Assembly (NCBI GenBank): GCA_900758315.1
Contig: CAAERF010000102.1
Coordinates: 1 to 13,948 of the forward strand
Source: an uncultured Oscillospiraceae bacterium
GTDB lineage: Bacteria > Bacillota > Clostridia > Oscillospirales > Oscillospiraceae
DNA length: 13,948 nucleotides
Reading direction: 5' to 3'
Shown here: positions 13,744 to 13,948 of the stretch, one piece after another
Numbering within the stretch: position 1 is the first letter of the stretch
Layout: every line of letters begins with the position of its first letter
The notes under the pieces: model-generated
What the model was told of the DNA's origin: nothing
Seen by the model: only the letters and a program-made list of their open reading frames with translations
Databases searched by the model: none
Made by a program: the position numbers and the translations under genes

Positions 13744-13948
13744 GCTTCAATCCTCCGTATTGATCGTTTCTCTTATCTCTATCTATTTATTGAACTCCGA
13801 GCTCAAAGGGCAGGGGGAGTTTTATCGCGGAACGGCGATAGCCTGCTGAAAAGGGTCACCTCCTTCTGACAGCTGAGTCAGGCAGTGTCAATCAAGCGGG
13901 GGAATATGCGGGGGATAGCGAACAGGAATCCTGTTTGCACTTTAAGCC
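13744..13948 (-). promoter_or_regulatory. Upstream region of the subtilase gene (no clear promoter)
   Basis: No strong promoter pair was found. A TTGACA is present on the minus strand (13886-13891) but lacks a -10 box at normal spacing. The region holds a GGAGG site before the subtilase start, an isolated long Shine-Dalgarno-like string (13853-13867), a short hairpin TATCGC/GCGATA inside the leader, and an inverted repeat AACAGGA/TCCTGTT around 13921-13935 that could be an operator. None is assigned with confidence. Confidence 0.35.

Noticed and set aside
13754..13849. Short hydrophobic plus-strand frame upstream of the subtilase gene, considered as a type I toxin
   Set aside because: No ribosome binding site precedes it, it does not match known Fst/TxpA-like toxins, and it overlaps the subtilase leader in antisense.
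11275..13869. 864-codon open frame on the plus strand opposite the subtilase gene
   Set aside because: It is antisense to a clearly real gene with complete catalytic motifs, is low-complexity (Gly/Val/Asp-rich), and has no recognisable domain. Long antisense frames are common in GC-rich genes with biased third positions.
13744..13948. Possible riboswitch in the subtilase leader
   Set aside because: No conserved core of a riboswitch class I know (including GEMM-type c-di-GMP) could be matched; only short hairpins are present.

Overview
The window looks like chromosomal DNA of a GC-rich, Gram-positive-type anaerobe of the class Clostridia, most plausibly an Oscillospiraceae gut bacterium related to Flavonifractor, Pseudoflavonifractor or Lawsonibacter. 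This is inferred from the GC-rich coding sequence, strong AAGGAGG-type ribosome binding sites, sigma-A-like promoters, the gene families present (VanZ-like, TIGR01212 radical SAM, YmdB phosphodiesterase, an iron-sulfur-flavoprotein-like oxidoreductase, a Big_2-rich subtilase) and multi-hairpin intergenic repeats. No rRNA, tRNA, CRISPR array, transposase or phage gene was seen.

Layout. 1-200: a multi-hairpin repeat (copy A) and a terminator-like hairpin. 212-679 (-): a VanZ-like membrane protein, divergent from a three-gene operon (929-2882, +) encoding a YmdB-type metallophosphoesterase, signal peptidase I and a Nudix hydrolase. 2883-3153: a second kind of multi-hairpin repeat plus a bidirectional terminator. 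3154-5145 (-): an alpha-glucan branching enzyme of the eukaryote-like GH13_8 type, divergent from a second three-gene operon (5289-7466, +) encoding a TIGR01212 radical SAM protein, a proteasome/HslV-like Ntn-hydrolase-fold protein and a HAD phosphatase. 7646-8182 (-): a flavodoxin-fold oxidoreductase, divergent from a nitroreductase (8493-9035, +). 9048-9346: an inverted copy (B) of the first repeat, sitting between two copies of one terminator palindrome. 9350-13743 (-): a two-gene unit with a 1261-residue secreted subtilase followed by a small lipoprotein.

How the genes work together. Signal peptidase I and the secreted subtilase/lipoprotein pair concern protein export and the cell surface. 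The subtilase and lipoprotein may form a protease complex comparable to dentilisin (PrtP with PrcB) of Treponema denticola; this rests on gene order and a remembered domain pattern. The two divergent flavoproteins are probably NAD(P)H- or electron-donor-dependent redox enzymes. The branching enzyme implies glycogen metabolism encoded elsewhere.

Most unusual items: (1) a repeat of at least 150 bp, in two inverted copies, built from consecutive hairpins; both copies abut a terminator-type hairpin, and copy B is bracketed by a duplicated one. (2) A subtilase whose propeptide-like segment is internal, so normal maturation would split off a very basic Ig-like arm that has no acidic residue in its first 185 positions. 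(3) A small Ntn-hydrolase-like protein with a candidate Ser nucleophile directly after Met1. (4) A eukaryote-type branching enzyme in a bacterium.
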